42,265 bases of DNA from Legionella septentrionalis (GTDB lineage Bacteria > Pseudomonadota > Gammaproteobacteria > Legionellales > Legionellaceae), in assembly GCF_003989745.1 (NCBI RefSeq), contig NZ_RZGS01000021.1, forward strand, positions 1 to 42,265, in the 5' to 3' direction. Both the position numbers and the translations under genes were made by a program. The notes below the pieces were generated by a model, which was given only the letters and a program-made list of their open reading frames with translations, was not told where the DNA came from and searched no databases. Shown piece by piece: positions 8,636 through 17,825 of this stretch (positions within the stretch are counted from its first letter, which is position 1; each line of letters opens with the position of its first letter).

Positions 8636-8657
8636 GCCGGTTTAGCACTAAACCTGC
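8636..8657. repeat. Inverted repeat between fadE and the 7907-8596 gene
   Basis: GGTTTAG-CA-CTAAACC (8639-8654) is a perfect 7+7 palindrome. It extends outward to GC...GC with one mismatch. It lies just upstream of a TATAAT-like sequence that could serve the minus-strand gene at 8596. It could equally be a hairpin after fadE, but no T-tract follows it on the minus strand, so a regulator-binding site is at least as likely. Confidence 0.45.
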
Positions 8658-8692
8658 TTTATCTTTAATCGATGTTAAAAAACTGTAAAAAA

Positions 8693-11128
8693 TTAATCCA
8701 AAGGGCCTTTTATGGAATCTGTTAATGAAGCTAATCTTTTTTCCTTCACATCTGCAAAAGAAAACTCATCCACTTGGATCGCATCCCAGCGTAATTTTTC
8801 AATTTCAATGACCTGCTCCATTTCCTGTATACTCAATTCATTATGCTTGACCAGGCTTTCCAATTTTTCTCTCAATGCAGTTAACTTAATGCGCCCGAAA
8901 CTGCGGATTTTTTTATAAAGATTATCGTGCGCAATCAATGCTTGCAAAGCTTGCTCGACTTTGTCCAACGGCTCTTTCTTATCCCCACTCATGTAAATAA
9001 AGCTACAGATTTCCTGGCGATATGCATTGTTTTGGGTCATCAACCGTGCTAACTGGTGATCTAATTTATCCCGTGGCGCAAGCATGCTTTGCCCGCCGGG
9101 AAATACGAAAAAGCGGATCAACCAACCAAGCATGCGCGATGGGAAATTTTCGCAAAAATCGATCATCGCTTTTTGCGCATGATAAAAGCAATAAGTAACA
9201 GCCCATTTGGCATGCAATTCATGATCTTTACTGCGATGTTGCTCGAAATAGGTAAGAGCTGCCATCGCCATGTAAAGATACGACATCCCATCTGCCAAAC
9301 GGGCGGACAAACGTTCTTTGCGCTTTAAATTGCCGCCTAAATAAATTAGCGCAAGATCGGCAATCCAGGCATAAGCATAACTGAGCCTGGCTAAACGTTG
9401 ATATTCACGGCGCATAGGGCTCTTTGGGGCTGCTATCAAAAAACCACCTGTCCACGCCGAAAGCGTTGCCTTGGCAAAATTTCGCATAAAATAACTGATA
9501 TGCTGCCAAATAATTTCAGCAAACTGTTCTTTATCGTTGCTGGACAATGCGTAAAATTCTTTACGAATAAAAGGATGACATGCCATGGAACCCTGTCCAA
9601 AAATTAATAAATTTCTCGACATGATATTTGCACCTTCAACGGTGACGGATATCGGGATACTTTGGTAAAAACTTGCAAGGTAATTACGCGGTCCGATCAC
9701 TACGGTACGACCGCCGTGAACATCCATGGCAGCATTCACGGCAATGCGTGCCAATTCTGTATTGAAATATTTGGTAATTGCAGATGCCACAGAGGGTTTT
9801 TTGCCTTGATTCACTGCAGCAACAGTCATTAAGCGGGTGGCATTCACCAAATAATTCAAACCTGCAATTTCGGCCAATTTTTCTTCAATGCCTTCAAATT
9901 GCGCTAATTCCACATTAAATTGGCGACGCACGCGTGCATAGGCACCCGTTGCTATATAAGAAACGCTTGAAGAAGCTGCACCCAATGCCGGCAATGAAAT
10001 CGAGCGGCCAATTGACAGGCACTCTACCAGCATTTGCCAACCGTGCCCGGCTTGCTCCTGCCCACCAATGATACTGGTAATGGGAGCAAAGATATTTTCA
10101 CCACGAATCGTGCCATTCATAAACCACTGATCCGCTGGCAAATGGCGGTTGCCTATCTCTAAATGCTCCGCTTCGCGGGAGATGAGCAAGCAAGTGATTC
10201 CTTCCTCGCCTTTACCTTGCAGCAAACCATTTGGATCTTTTAAATTAACAGCCAAACCAATTAATGTCGCTACGGGAGACAATGTAATCCAGCGCTTGTT
10301 AAGCGTGATGCTTAATCCCAAGACTTGCTGGCCATTCATTTCTTTCTGCACGACAATGGCTTCAGACTGAATGGAAGTTGCATCGCTTCCCGCTTCAGGT
10401 TCGGTCAGGGCAAAACAAGGAATGTCGATGCCTTTTGCCAAACGTGGCAAGTAATAAGATTTTTGTTCTGCAGTACCATAGTGCTGCAATAATTCACCCG
10501 GGCCTAAAGAATTAGGAACCATGACCGTGACGGCTGCAGCGCCGGAACGACTGGCAATCTTCATCACCACATCTGAGTGAGCACGTGCAGAAAATCCTTT
10601 CCCGCCATACTCCTTACTGATCACTAAGCCAAAAAAACCCTTTTCTTTCAAATAAGTCCACACGTGTTCGGGAAGGTCACGCTGCTGGGAAAAATCCCAG
10701 TCATTAATCATTGCGCATAATTCTTCGGTTTCGTGCTGTAGAAATGCTTGTTCTTCAGCAGTCAGTTGCGTTGCAAGTTGTGATAACTTTTCCCAGACAG
10801 GCATCCCGGTAAAAATATCTTCCTCCAACCAGGTATCGCCTGCATTTAAAGCGTCTTCTTCAGTTTTGGAAAGTTTGGGCAAAGACTTGCCGGCACGTGC
10901 ATATAAAAAAGCACTGATTGCCGCCCGTACGCTTTGCACTTGCAGGGTTAACATAATAGCGATAATTATTGCCCACAAAAAGATTCCTGCTATCCAGGGC
11001 AAACCTATAAAAAACGTGGTAACCACTAGATATACGATGCTAGCCCCAATCCAGACTTGCGGATGCCAGGCATGATAAAGCGCAATAAGAGTAAACAATA
11101 AATACAAGACAAATAATGTGACGGCCAT
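8693..11128 (-). CDS. fadE: Acyl-CoA dehydrogenase FadE
   Basis: FadE catalyses the first step of fatty-acid beta-oxidation, the FAD-dependent conversion of acyl-CoA to trans-2-enoyl-CoA. The 811 residues from this start match E. coli FadE (814). The N-terminus has hydrophobic segments (about the first 65 residues) that anchor it to the inner membrane. The acyl-CoA dehydrogenase core includes ISKEYGGKGFSARAHSDVV, the ALTEPEAGSDA flavin-site motif and AAMDVHGGRTVVIG. The long C-terminal extension is typical of this family and absent from short mitochondrial-type enzymes. I choose the ATG at 11128 because AAGGAAAAGG directly precedes it; the first in-frame start (11182) has no such site. It is monocistronic and divergent from 11288. 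Confidence 0.95.
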   Translation of the reverse strand: MAVTLFVLYLLFTLIALYHAWHPQVWIGASIVYLVVTTFFIGLPWIAGIFLWAIIIAIMLTLQVQSVRAAISAFLYARAGKSLPKLSKTEEDALNAGDTWLEEDIFTGMPVWEKLSQLATQLTAEEQAFLQHETEELCAMINDWDFSQQRDLPEHVWTYLKEKGFFGLVISKEYGGKGFSARAHSDVVMKIASRSGAAAVTVMVPNSLGPGELLQHYGTAEQKSYYLPRLAKGIDIPCFALTEPEAGSDATSIQSEAIVVQKEMNGQQVLGLSITLNKRWITLSPVATLIGLAVNLKDPNGLLQGKGEEGITCLLISREAEHLEIGNRHLPADQWFMNGTIRGENIFAPITSIIGGQEQAGHGWQMLVECLSIGRSISLPALGAASSSVSYIATGAYARVRRQFNVELAQFEGIEEKLAEIAGLNYLVNATRLMTVAAVNQGKKPSVASAITKYFNTELARIAVNAAMDVHGGRTVVIGPRNYLASFYQSIPISVTVEGANIMSRNLLIFGQGSMACHPFIRKEFYALSSNDKEQFAEIIWQHISYFMRNFAKATLSAWTGGFLIAAPKSPMRREYQRLARLSYAYAWIADLALIYLGGNLKRKERLSARLADGMSYLYMAMAALTYFEQHRSKDHELHAKWAVTYCFYHAQKAMIDFCENFPSRMLGWLIRFFVFPGGQSMLAPRDKLDHQLARLMTQNNAYRQEICSFIYMSGDKKEPLDKVEQALQALIAHDNLYKKIRSFGRIKLTALREKLESLVKHNELSIQEMEQVIEIEKLRWDAIQVDEFSFADVKEKRLASLTDSIKGPLD

Positions 11129-11287
11129 TTTCCTTTTCCTTGTAAATCCATGCAAGTGAAGCAAAGAGCTGATTGAAGTCAATGAGTATATATAAAAAAC
11201 ATTTGTAAATTCAATGAAATAAAATCATCGCTTGCATAACATAATGGAATATCCTAGCGTAATCTTTTTATTCATCACGGGCTAAAT

Positions 11288-11908
11288 ATGAATAAACGCT
11301 TGGTATGGAATTTCGAGCTTGAGCCAACCACTTCCTTGCATATCCCCGCTAATGCACTGGCTTGTGCGGCTGAAATGCGCTGGGAAATGCGCTGTTTTTG
11401 GCCGGAAGACGCAATTATCTGCCTTAAAGGATTGACTGAACACTTTCTCGAATTAAGCCAATTTCAATTAAAAAAACGGGAGGATACCTATTACCTCCTC
11501 GATAATGCCCCCTTAAACATTAAAATGCGCCGGGGACAAATCGTTTATAAACCATTGCTTGCAAAAAAAGAGCATGCCATGGCTTATGGGCGTAAAATTA
11601 TCCTGGACGAACAAGGCGCGGCTGCAACATTGCCCGGGGCGGAAAATATAACGGTAGAAGAACTTTTAGGACAAATTAAAGCATCCGGGAAAAAAATTGC
11701 AGTCAGCAAGGATGCATTCGTTTATAAGTTTTCTACTGAGCCCGCCACCAAGCTTGAGTTAGCGCGCTTGCGCGTTCAGGATAAAATTTATTTTAGCTTG
11801 AGCATTGAGTCACGTGCTTTATCTTTAGTGGAAACATTTGCGCAACACTTGCTTGCAACTTGGATTTCTTGCGACTATGTGACTTTCCTCAAAAGTATAT
11901 TGGTATGA
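11288..11908 (+). CDS. Uncharacterised protein, possibly CYTH-like
   Basis: A soluble 206-residue protein that I cannot assign firmly. It starts with a charged strand (RLVWNFELEP). The middle reads TYYLLDNAPLNIKMRRGQIVYKPLL and the end has IYFSLSIESRALSLVETF. This D-x-YY...LNIKMRRG...KPL pattern resembles the strands of CYTH/triphosphate-tunnel proteins, where charged residues line a barrel that binds polyphosphates. That would fit its place in an operon with polyphosphate kinase, but the resemblance is by eye and weak. Its stop overlaps the start of the transporter gene (ATGA at 11905). The ribosome site is poor. Confidence 0.6.
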   Translation: MNKRLVWNFELEPTTSLHIPANALACAAEMRWEMRCFWPEDAIICLKGLTEHFLELSQFQLKKREDTYYLLDNAPLNIKMRRGQIVYKPLLAKKEHAMAYGRKIILDEQGAAATLPGAENITVEELLGQIKASGKKIAVSKDAFVYKFSTEPATKLELARLRVQDKIYFSLSIESRALSLVETFAQHLLATWISCDYVTFLKSILV

Positions 11909-12438
11909 TTAAAACCTTGCTTGCCATAACCATAAGCTTTGGAAAAATCGGACTGATTTCCCTTGGCGGCGGGAATTCCATGCTTAAGTTGCTGGAATAT
12001 GAAGCAGTCAATTATCGCCATTGGATAGGGCAGGAAGAATTTATCCAAATGGTTGGCAGTACTTTTTTATTTCCAGGCTTGACTGCAGTCAAACTTGCGG
12101 CACTTATCGGCTATAAGGCAGGCGGAACTGCCGGATTGCTCCTAGCGGTAGCTTGTTTGAATTTACCAGGATTAATTTTAGCCATTTTCGGTTATTTTTG
12201 GCTGACAAGCCATAACAGTCCTATTATGCGCAAAATTATGATTGCCGTGCAATATGGGGCTTTTGCGCTATTGGCTGCCGCCACTTTTTCCATCGCCCAG
12301 GGCGTGCTGGCTGTATATTATTCGCTGTCGATGGTAATGGCTTGCATTTTATTCTTTTTAGCTCTAGCTTTTTTGAATCTATCCCCTTTTTGGGGCTTTA
12401 TTGCATTTATTGGAGTTTGTTTTTTCCTGGTGAATTAA
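11905..12438 (+). CDS. Single-domain chromate-transporter family (CHR) membrane protein
   Basis: A 177-residue membrane protein with one CHR domain: an amphipathic start, the GLISLGGGNSML motif, a FPGLTAVKLAALIGYKAGG segment and about five further hydrophobic helices. Full ChrA proteins have two such domains; short-chain members usually come as gene pairs. Only one copy is present here, followed directly by ppk1. CHR proteins export chromate in resistant bacteria, but many members have no proven substrate, so chromate transport should not be assumed. The ATG overlaps the previous stop; an upstream in-frame start at 11860 would overlap that gene by 49 bases and is less likely. Confidence 0.8.
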   Translation: MIKTLLAITISFGKIGLISLGGGNSMLKLLEYEAVNYRHWIGQEEFIQMVGSTFLFPGLTAVKLAALIGYKAGGTAGLLLAVACLNLPGLILAIFGYFWLTSHNSPIMRKIMIAVQYGAFALLAAATFSIAQGVLAVYYSLSMVMACILFFLALAFLNLSPFWGFIAFIGVCFFLVN

Positions 12439-12472
12439 TGCTAATGATCAACGTGTTGATTTTTAAGGAGCC

Positions 12473-14575
12473 ATGTTGCAGCATACACTTGAACTAGCCC
12501 CGAATGTCGTGGAGAACCACTTGGATAATCCATTTGATAATCCTGAGTATTATATCAACCGCGAATTTACTGCATTGGCATTTAATGAACGCGTATTGAA
12601 GTTAGCCCGTGATGAACATGTCCCTTTACTGGAACGGATGCGCTACCTTTGTATATGCAGCGGTAACTTGGATGAGTTTTTTGAAATACGCGTTGCTGGT
12701 TTAAAGGAAAAGATCGCCATTTCCTCCGTTAAACTGAGTATTGATGGCTTGCGTCCCGATGAAATTTTAAGCCATCTTAGCAAAAAAACGCACAAACTTA
12801 TCGATGAATTGTATTCCATTTTCAACAAGCAATTATTACCTGCCTTAAAAAAAGAAAATATTCATTTCTATAACATTCAAGATTGGACTGACGATATTCA
12901 TTTGTGGGCCAAACATTATTTTAAAAACGAAGTCTTGCCTATCGTCAGCCCGATTGCCTTGGACTTGGCACACCCCCTGCCACGGTTATTCAATAAAAGC
13001 CTCAACTTCATCATCACCTTGAGCGGCAAAGATGCATTTGATCGCAACATCAATTATGCCGTAGTTCATGCCCCGCGCTCCTTACCGCGGCTCATTCACT
13101 TACCCTCCGAACTTTGCGGTGAAGGCAGCCATTTTGTATACCTTACTTCCATCATAAAAACCCACATCCATAGTTTTTTTCCAGGCATGGAAATTAGCGG
13201 CTGTTATGCATTCCGTTTAACCCGTAACAGCGATTTGTCATTGCGTGAAGAAGAAGCTGAAGATTTGGCAGCAGCGGTGCAACGCGAATTATTTTCACGC
13301 CATTACGGGCATGTAGTGCGCCTGGAAATTGAGAAAAACTGCCCGGATAACATGACCGATTTTTTACTGCAAAAATATCATTTACGTCATGAAGATGTTT
13401 ACTATTGCGATGGGCCAGTCAACATCCAGCGCTTCTTACGGGCGATTAACAGCATACCAAGACCAGATTTAAACTATCCGCCATTTGCCTCGCAATATCC
13501 AAGTTTTCCAAAACACAAACAAAACTTGTTTAATGTATTGGATGAACAAGATATCTTATTGCATCATCCCTTCCAAAGCTTCGAAGTAGTCATTGATTTT
13601 GTGCGCCAGGCAGCATCCGATGCCAATGTTTTGGCGATCAAACAAACGCTTTATCGGACGCGTTATGATTCGGTGATGGTGAATGCTTTGGTGGAAGCAG
13701 CCCGCTCTGGCAAAGAAGTCACGGCAGTCATTGAATTACGCGCCCGTTTCGATGAAGAATCCAACTTGCGGTTAGCAAACCGTCTACACGAAGCAGGCGT
13801 ACTGGTTTTATATGGCGTAGTCGGATTTAAAACCCATGCCAAAATGACTTTGGTAGTGCGCCGCGTCCATGGCAAGTTGAAACGCTATGTGCATTTAGGC
13901 ACCGGCAATTATCATGAAGAAACTGCAAAACGCTACACGGATTTAGGATTATTGACATCCCACCCGGATATCACAGCTGATACGCAAATTATTTTTCAAC
14001 AACTAACGGGGCTTGGGAAAACAGTAAAACTGAAAGAATTGTGCCATTCGCCATTTACCTTGCAAAAAAATCTGCTGCAACTGATTGAACAATGTTCTTT
14101 AGCTGCGCAAAAAGGGGTTGATGCAGAAATAATGATTAAGGTCAACGGACTTACCGACCTTATCATGATTCAAGCACTTTATGCCGCCTCGCAAGCAGGG
14201 GTAAAAATCAATCTGATTGTGCGCGGGGTCTGTTGTCTTCGCCCTGGACTCCCTGGCGTATCAGAAAACATCAGGGTCATTTCCATTGTAGGTAGATTCC
14301 TGGAACATCATCGCGTTTATTATTTCCGTTACGGGCAAGAAGAAAAATATTATTGCGGCAGTGCTGATCTTATGGAGCGCAATTTATATTATCGCATTGA
14401 AGTCATGTTCCCGATTCTTGACGAAGAATGTAAAAAGCGTATCAGGCAGGAAATCCTAAAAAATTATTTAAAAGACAACAGCAATGCGTGGGAAATGCAA
14501 AGCGACGGGACTTACAAGCCTCTTCACCATGGAGCTTACAGTGCGCAGGAAAAATTATTGGAGCTTTATTCTTAA
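12473..14575 (+). CDS. ppk1: Polyphosphate kinase 1
   Basis: PPK1 reversibly builds inorganic polyphosphate from ATP, a polymer linked to stress survival, motility and virulence. The 700-residue length fits the family (E. coli 688). The N-terminal domain includes YINREFTALAFNERVL and RMRYLCICSGNLDEFFEIR. The catalytic histidines are H474 in VHLGTGNYHEETA (the autophosphorylated residue) and H612 in GRFLEHHRVYYF. AAGGAG lies just before the ATG. It is the last gene of a three-gene group with the CHR protein and the 11288 gene, 34 bases after the former. It converges on epmB with a four-base overlap of stops and no space for a terminator. Confidence 0.97.
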   Translation: MLQHTLELAPNVVENHLDNPFDNPEYYINREFTALAFNERVLKLARDEHVPLLERMRYLCICSGNLDEFFEIRVAGLKEKIAISSVKLSIDGLRPDEILSHLSKKTHKLIDELYSIFNKQLLPALKKENIHFYNIQDWTDDIHLWAKHYFKNEVLPIVSPIALDLAHPLPRLFNKSLNFIITLSGKDAFDRNINYAVVHAPRSLPRLIHLPSELCGEGSHFVYLTSIIKTHIHSFFPGMEISGCYAFRLTRNSDLSLREEEAEDLAAAVQRELFSRHYGHVVRLEIEKNCPDNMTDFLLQKYHLRHEDVYYCDGPVNIQRFLRAINSIPRPDLNYPPFASQYPSFPKHKQNLFNVLDEQDILLHHPFQSFEVVIDFVRQAASDANVLAIKQTLYRTRYDSVMVNALVEAARSGKEVTAVIELRARFDEESNLRLANRLHEAGVLVLYGVVGFKTHAKMTLVVRRVHGKLKRYVHLGTGNYHEETAKRYTDLGLLTSHPDITADTQIIFQQLTGLGKTVKLKELCHSPFTLQKNLLQLIEQCSLAAQKGVDAEIMIKVNGLTDLIMIQALYAASQAGVKINLIVRGVCCLRPGLPGVSENIRVISIVGRFLEHHRVYYFRYGQEEKYYCGSADLMERNLYYRIEVMFPILDEECKKRIRQEILKNYLKDNSNAWEMQSDGTYKPLHHGAYSAQEKLLELYS

Positions 14576-15561
14576 GAGATATTCACAAGAATTTTATTCC
14601 TTTCACCGGCTACCTCGCGCGTTAACCTCGGCACGAGATATCCCGGCAATTGCGCTTGCAATTCTTTAAAGGTGGTTTCGGCAACCTGCGAAGGTGTATC
14701 GAAATGCGCAGCACCTTCCACCTTGTCTAATAAATGCAGGTAATACGGTAAAATCCCAATTTCAAATAAACGTTTACTTAGTTTTGCAAGCGTTGCCGCA
14801 TCATCATTCACCCCGGCCAAAAGTACGGATTGATTCAGTAAATGGCAACCGGCGCGTTTTAAAGCAAAACACGCCTGAGCGACGTGCTCATCCAATTCGT
14901 TAGGATGATTGCTATGCACAACAATCACTTTTTGCAAGCGGCTGGCGGCCAATAAATCGATAAAATCCGCGTCGATGCGTTCCGGCAAGACAATGGGCAC
15001 ACGGGAGTGAATGCGTAAAATACGCACATGCGAAACCGCTGCCAATTTGTCTAAAAATATTTGCAACATGGGGTTTTTTACTAAAAGGGGATCGCCTCCA
15101 CTTAAAATAATTTCAAAAATAGAATCATTGTTCGCGATATATTCTAGCGCCTGCTGCCAGCCATGTTGGCCGGGATTATTTTCTTCATAGGGAAAATGCC
15201 TGCGGAAGCAATATCGACAATTGATGGCGCAAGCGCTACTTAACGTAAGCAAAACCCGTCCGTCATACTTATGAATAAGTCCTGCAACTGGATTTGTATC
15301 ACGTTCTTGCAAGGGATCTTTTACAAAGCCTGCATGGGCTTCTGTTTCTTGCGCTTGCGCTAGTACCTGCAATAGAAGAGGATCCGCAGGATTCCCACGC
15401 TCCATTAATCCTGCAAAACGGCGCGGTACCCGGGTTTTGAATTGCTGTTCGGCTACAGTGCTGCCTAACTCAGGCGGCAATTGTAAAAAAGACAATAATT
15501 CGGCTGCAGAATTAAATCCTTGTGCCAGGATTTTCTGCCAACTGGGTTTGGAATCTCGCAT
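14572..15561 (-). CDS. epmB: EF-P (R)-beta-lysylation protein EpmB (lysine 2,3-aminomutase family)
   Basis: EpmB is a radical SAM/PLP enzyme that converts (S)-alpha-lysine to (R)-beta-lysine, which EpmA attaches to Lys34 of elongation factor P. The iron-sulfur cluster motif CAINCRYC (C111, C115, C118) is intact, followed by FRRHFPY and the glycine-rich EIILSGGDPLLV segment. The likely PLP lysine lies in YYLHLLDKVEGAAHF near the C-terminus. At 329 residues it is the short EpmB form, not the roughly 415-residue catabolic aminomutase. It is divergent from efp with 79 bases between, a common arrangement. epmA is not in this window. Confidence 0.94.
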   Translation of the reverse strand: MRDSKPSWQKILAQGFNSAAELLSFLQLPPELGSTVAEQQFKTRVPRRFAGLMERGNPADPLLLQVLAQAQETEAHAGFVKDPLQERDTNPVAGLIHKYDGRVLLTLSSACAINCRYCFRRHFPYEENNPGQHGWQQALEYIANNDSIFEIILSGGDPLLVKNPMLQIFLDKLAAVSHVRILRIHSRVPIVLPERIDADFIDLLAASRLQKVIVVHSNHPNELDEHVAQACFALKRAGCHLLNQSVLLAGVNDDAATLAKLSKRLFEIGILPYYLHLLDKVEGAAHFDTPSQVAETTFKELQAQLPGYLVPRLTREVAGERNKILVNIS

Positions 15562-15640
15562 TCATAGTATAGACTTGGTAAACTGCGTGCACTTTAACGA
15601 AATTGAAATAAAATCTCAATCCTAATATAGCGGAGCATCC

Positions 15641-16210
15641 ATGGCAATTTATAGTACCAATGAATTTAAAAATGGCCTGAAAGTTATGATAGACAACGCG
15701 CCTTGCAGCATTGTCGACTGTGAATTCGTAAAACCCGGGAAAGGACAGGCATTTACACGCGTTAAAATTCGCAACCTCAAAACAGGCCGTGTCGTGGAGC
15801 GTACCTATAAGTCAGGTGAAACCTTGCCTTCTGCTGATGTAGTCGATGTGGAAATGCAATATTTGTATAATGATGGTGAACATTGGCATTTCATGGTCCC
15901 AGATACGTTTGAGCAATATGCTGCAGGTGCGGAAGCCCTTGAGGAAGCTGCCAAGTGGTTGAAAGAACAAGACTTATGCGTCGTTACCCTTTGGAACAAT
16001 GAACCGTTACAAGTAACCCCCCCTAATTTCGTCATTCTCGAAATTACAGAAACTGATCCCGGTTTAAAAGGCGATACTTCAGGTGGTGGCGGTAAACCTG
16101 CAGTATTGGAAACAGGCGCTGTCGTGCGCGTTCCTTTGTTCGTACAAATTGGTGAATTGATTAAAGTAGACACGCGCAAAGGTGAGTACGTTTCCCGCGC
16201 GAAAGAATAA
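15641..16210 (+). CDS. efp: Translation elongation factor P
   Basis: EF-P binds between the P and E sites of stalled ribosomes and promotes peptide bond formation at polyproline stretches. The 189-residue protein has the three-domain layout. The loop at residues 31-37 reads KPGKGQA with Lys34 at the tip, the residue that EpmA/EpmB beta-lysylate in this subgroup, in keeping with epmB next door. The central PDTFEQY and C-terminal [24 protein letters not shown] segments are standard. GGAG lies eight bases before the ATG. Confidence 0.98.
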   Translation: MAIYSTNEFKNGLKVMIDNAPCSIVDCEFVKPGKGQAFTRVKIRNLKTGRVVERTYKSGETLPSADVVDVEMQYLYNDGEHWHFMVPDTFEQYAAGAEALEEAAKWLKEQDLCVVTLWNNEPLQVTPPNFVILEITETDPGLKGDTSGGGGKPAVLETGAVVRVPLFVQIGELIKVDTRKGEYVSRAKE

Positions 16211-16235
16211 TTTTTGGGCATTTAATGCCCAAAAA
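16211..16235. terminator. Hairpin between convergent efp and lipoprotein genes
   Basis: TTTTTGGGCAT-TTA-ATGCCCAAAAA is a perfect 11-bp inverted repeat with a three-base loop. It fills the gap between the stops of efp (+) and the 16237 gene (-), where a two-way terminator is expected. The T and A tracts lie inside the stem rather than after it, and only TTT follows on the plus strand, so efficiency is uncertain. Confidence 0.5.
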
Positions 16236-16236
16236 T

Positions 16237-16491
16237 TTACCATCGGTACCAAGCAGGGCGATAAAACCGCGGTCCATAATAATAGCGTGGCGTGTAAGAA
16301 CGATAGATACCGCCTATGATTGGAGCTCGATAATTATAGTAACCGGGATAATAACCACCCGTAATATAACCCGGATATCCCAAACCAACATAAGTGGTTT
16401 CAGTACCCGCCTCAGTGGTGGCTACAGCCGTGCAACTACTGAGTGTTGCCGCCCAAGACAGGACAAACAAAGCAAGAATTAATTTCTTCAT
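16237..16491 (-). CDS. Small Tyr/Gly-rich lipoprotein
   Basis: An 84-residue protein with a type II signal peptide: MKKLILALFVLSWAATLSSC, where LSSC is the lipobox and the cysteine would be lipidated. The mature part is rich in tyrosine, glycine, proline and arginine (YPGYITGGYYPGYY and a terminal YYYGPRFYRPAWYRW) and probably lacks a rigid fold. Such proteins are common and uncharacterised in Legionella relatives. AAGGAAG lies six bases before the ATG. Outer-membrane or periplasmic location is inferred from the lipobox. Confidence 0.75.
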   Translation of the reverse strand: MKKLILALFVLSWAATLSSCTAVATTEAGTETTYVGLGYPGYITGGYYPGYYNYRAPIIGGIYRSYTPRYYYGPRFYRPAWYRW

Positions 16492-16567
16492 AATCGCTTC
16501 CTTGCATGAACTTAATTTGTATAAATATTATACTATACGAAATTATATTTCACAAACGAGCAAGGGA

Positions 16568-17275
16568 TTAAGCGTATTGCAACATTTTAATCTGTGCTTT
16601 TAATTGATCAAAACCTGCTTCCACATTGACGTATTGCCTGTTGGCTAAATAGACTGACAAAGAGCCGTCATCAGTAGCCTGCCTTGCCTGTAAAACACTA
16701 TTAAATTTTAAATCGCGCAGCCGCAAAAAATCATGATCACGCGTCACCAAATAAAAATTTCGGTACTGATGTTTATTATGGAAATGAAGTTTTTTGGCTT
16801 CGGCCGACAAGCTATGCCCAGGTAAATAATCCTTGAGCGAGTAACATTGATTGTTATGCACAGCAATAATTTTACCGCTTTTAGGTAAAAGCTGCTTAAT
16901 TTTAGTTGCCAATTTTTGCACAGTCCGATGTGCAGCAGGTGTGTACGGGCCAAATTGTCTTAATGTTTTTTTAATCCCTGCATCGCTGTAGATGCGGTTA
17001 GGGTCAAATTCGTATCGCTGCCCCTGCAAACGAAATATGATGTTTCTACCTCCTGGGTGTACCAGAGTCAAAATGCTTCCGCCTTTTGCAGCAACCATCG
17101 CCCGTGCTGCATGCAAGGCAGTCGTCTCATTCTGATGCAAATGAACAAACATTTTACCAGGGCCTTTTTTCTCCACTTTGACAATAATGAGCGTATCCCC
17201 CATTTTTACTGGATAATTGGCTGCAAAAGCAATAGCGTGAAAAAAAATACAACAAAGAATTAGCCAATATTTCAT
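16568..17275 (-). CDS. Secreted hypothetical protein
   Basis: A 235-residue protein with a cleavable signal peptide (MKYWLILCCIFFHAIAFAAN). The mature part begins with a strand-rich region reading MFVHLHQNETTALHAARAMV, then GGSILTLVHPGGRNIIFRLQ and YEFDPNRIYSDAGIKKTL. The pattern HLHQNE...A and FDPNRI looks conserved and could hold a metal or active site. I recall similar uncharacterised proteins in other bacteria but know no function. Histidines and basic residues are frequent in the C-terminal half. The ribosome site is weak. Periplasmic location is inferred from the signal. Confidence 0.72.
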   Translation of the reverse strand: MKYWLILCCIFFHAIAFAANYPVKMGDTLIIVKVEKKGPGKMFVHLHQNETTALHAARAMVAAKGGSILTLVHPGGRNIIFRLQGQRYEFDPNRIYSDAGIKKTLRQFGPYTPAAHRTVQKLATKIKQLLPKSGKIIAVHNNQCYSLKDYLPGHSLSAEAKKLHFHNKHQYRNFYLVTRDHDFLRLRDLKFNSVLQARQATDDGSLSVYLANRQYVNVEAGFDQLKAQIKMLQYA

Positions 17276-17825
17276 TGTCTAAGATTTACCATAAAGTATA
17301 ATTTTGTAGCATATTATCTTATTACGATACTAAATTCAATCTAAAAAATGCCATGGCATCGTTGAAAAAAATGGGTTATCTAGGAAAGTGAGGACATATC
17401 TTATGGCCAGATGCTATTGAAGCATGCGGTGGAGATAAGTTCCCCGTAAGCGCAGCTACCAGCAAGGTATTATATCGAATAAAAAAATAGGCAATAATCC
17501 CTGTATTCTGAGCCGCAAATAACTTCAATAAAGTGGCGATCTATGAAATGCATTAGGTTTCCTGACAAGACAGGCATACACACAACACTTCAAAACAATC
17601 TCCTTATCTATAGCCGGATTTTGGTTCAGCCAGGACAAATCATTGCCTATATGCATTAATAATAGACAAATTATCTTTTGTTAACAACTTGCTCTTGTCC
17701 ACTTGGTCTTCTCCCATAACCAAGTTATATTTTTAATAAAATAGGCAAAAAGCTAACGCAGTGCACAAATTGTTAATAATGAATTATAATCGTCGTCTGT
17801 TTTAGCAATTTAATTATTCCCAGTA
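17276..17825. other. Long intergenic region, AT-rich, with a possible gene remnant
   Basis: No supported gene lies in these 550 bases. A perfect 12-base palindrome ATGCCATGGCAT is at 17348-17359. Between about 17393 and 17488 the plus strand has an open stretch of some 30 codons (GHILWPDAIEACGGDKFP...) without a start or ribosome site; it could be a decayed gene or chance. The last 70 bases hold the promoter of the SulP gene. No tRNA-like or strong terminator structure was seen. Confidence 0.4.
17762..17790 (+). promoter_or_regulatory. Probable promoter of the SulP transporter gene
   Basis: TGCACA (17762-17767, 4/6 to the -35 consensus) and a perfect TATAAT (17785-17790) are separated by the optimal 17 bases. 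The start codon follows 36 bases after the -10, leaving a short leader of roughly 25-30 bases. The surrounding region is AT-rich. Confidence 0.5.

Noticed and set aside
15805-16221. 138-codon frame opposite efp
   Set aside because: Antisense to elongation factor P, which has all family features.
17393-17488. Open stretch WPDAIEACGGDKFP... upstream of the SulP gene
   Set aside because: No start codon or ribosome site and too short to judge; mentioned only as a possible remnant.
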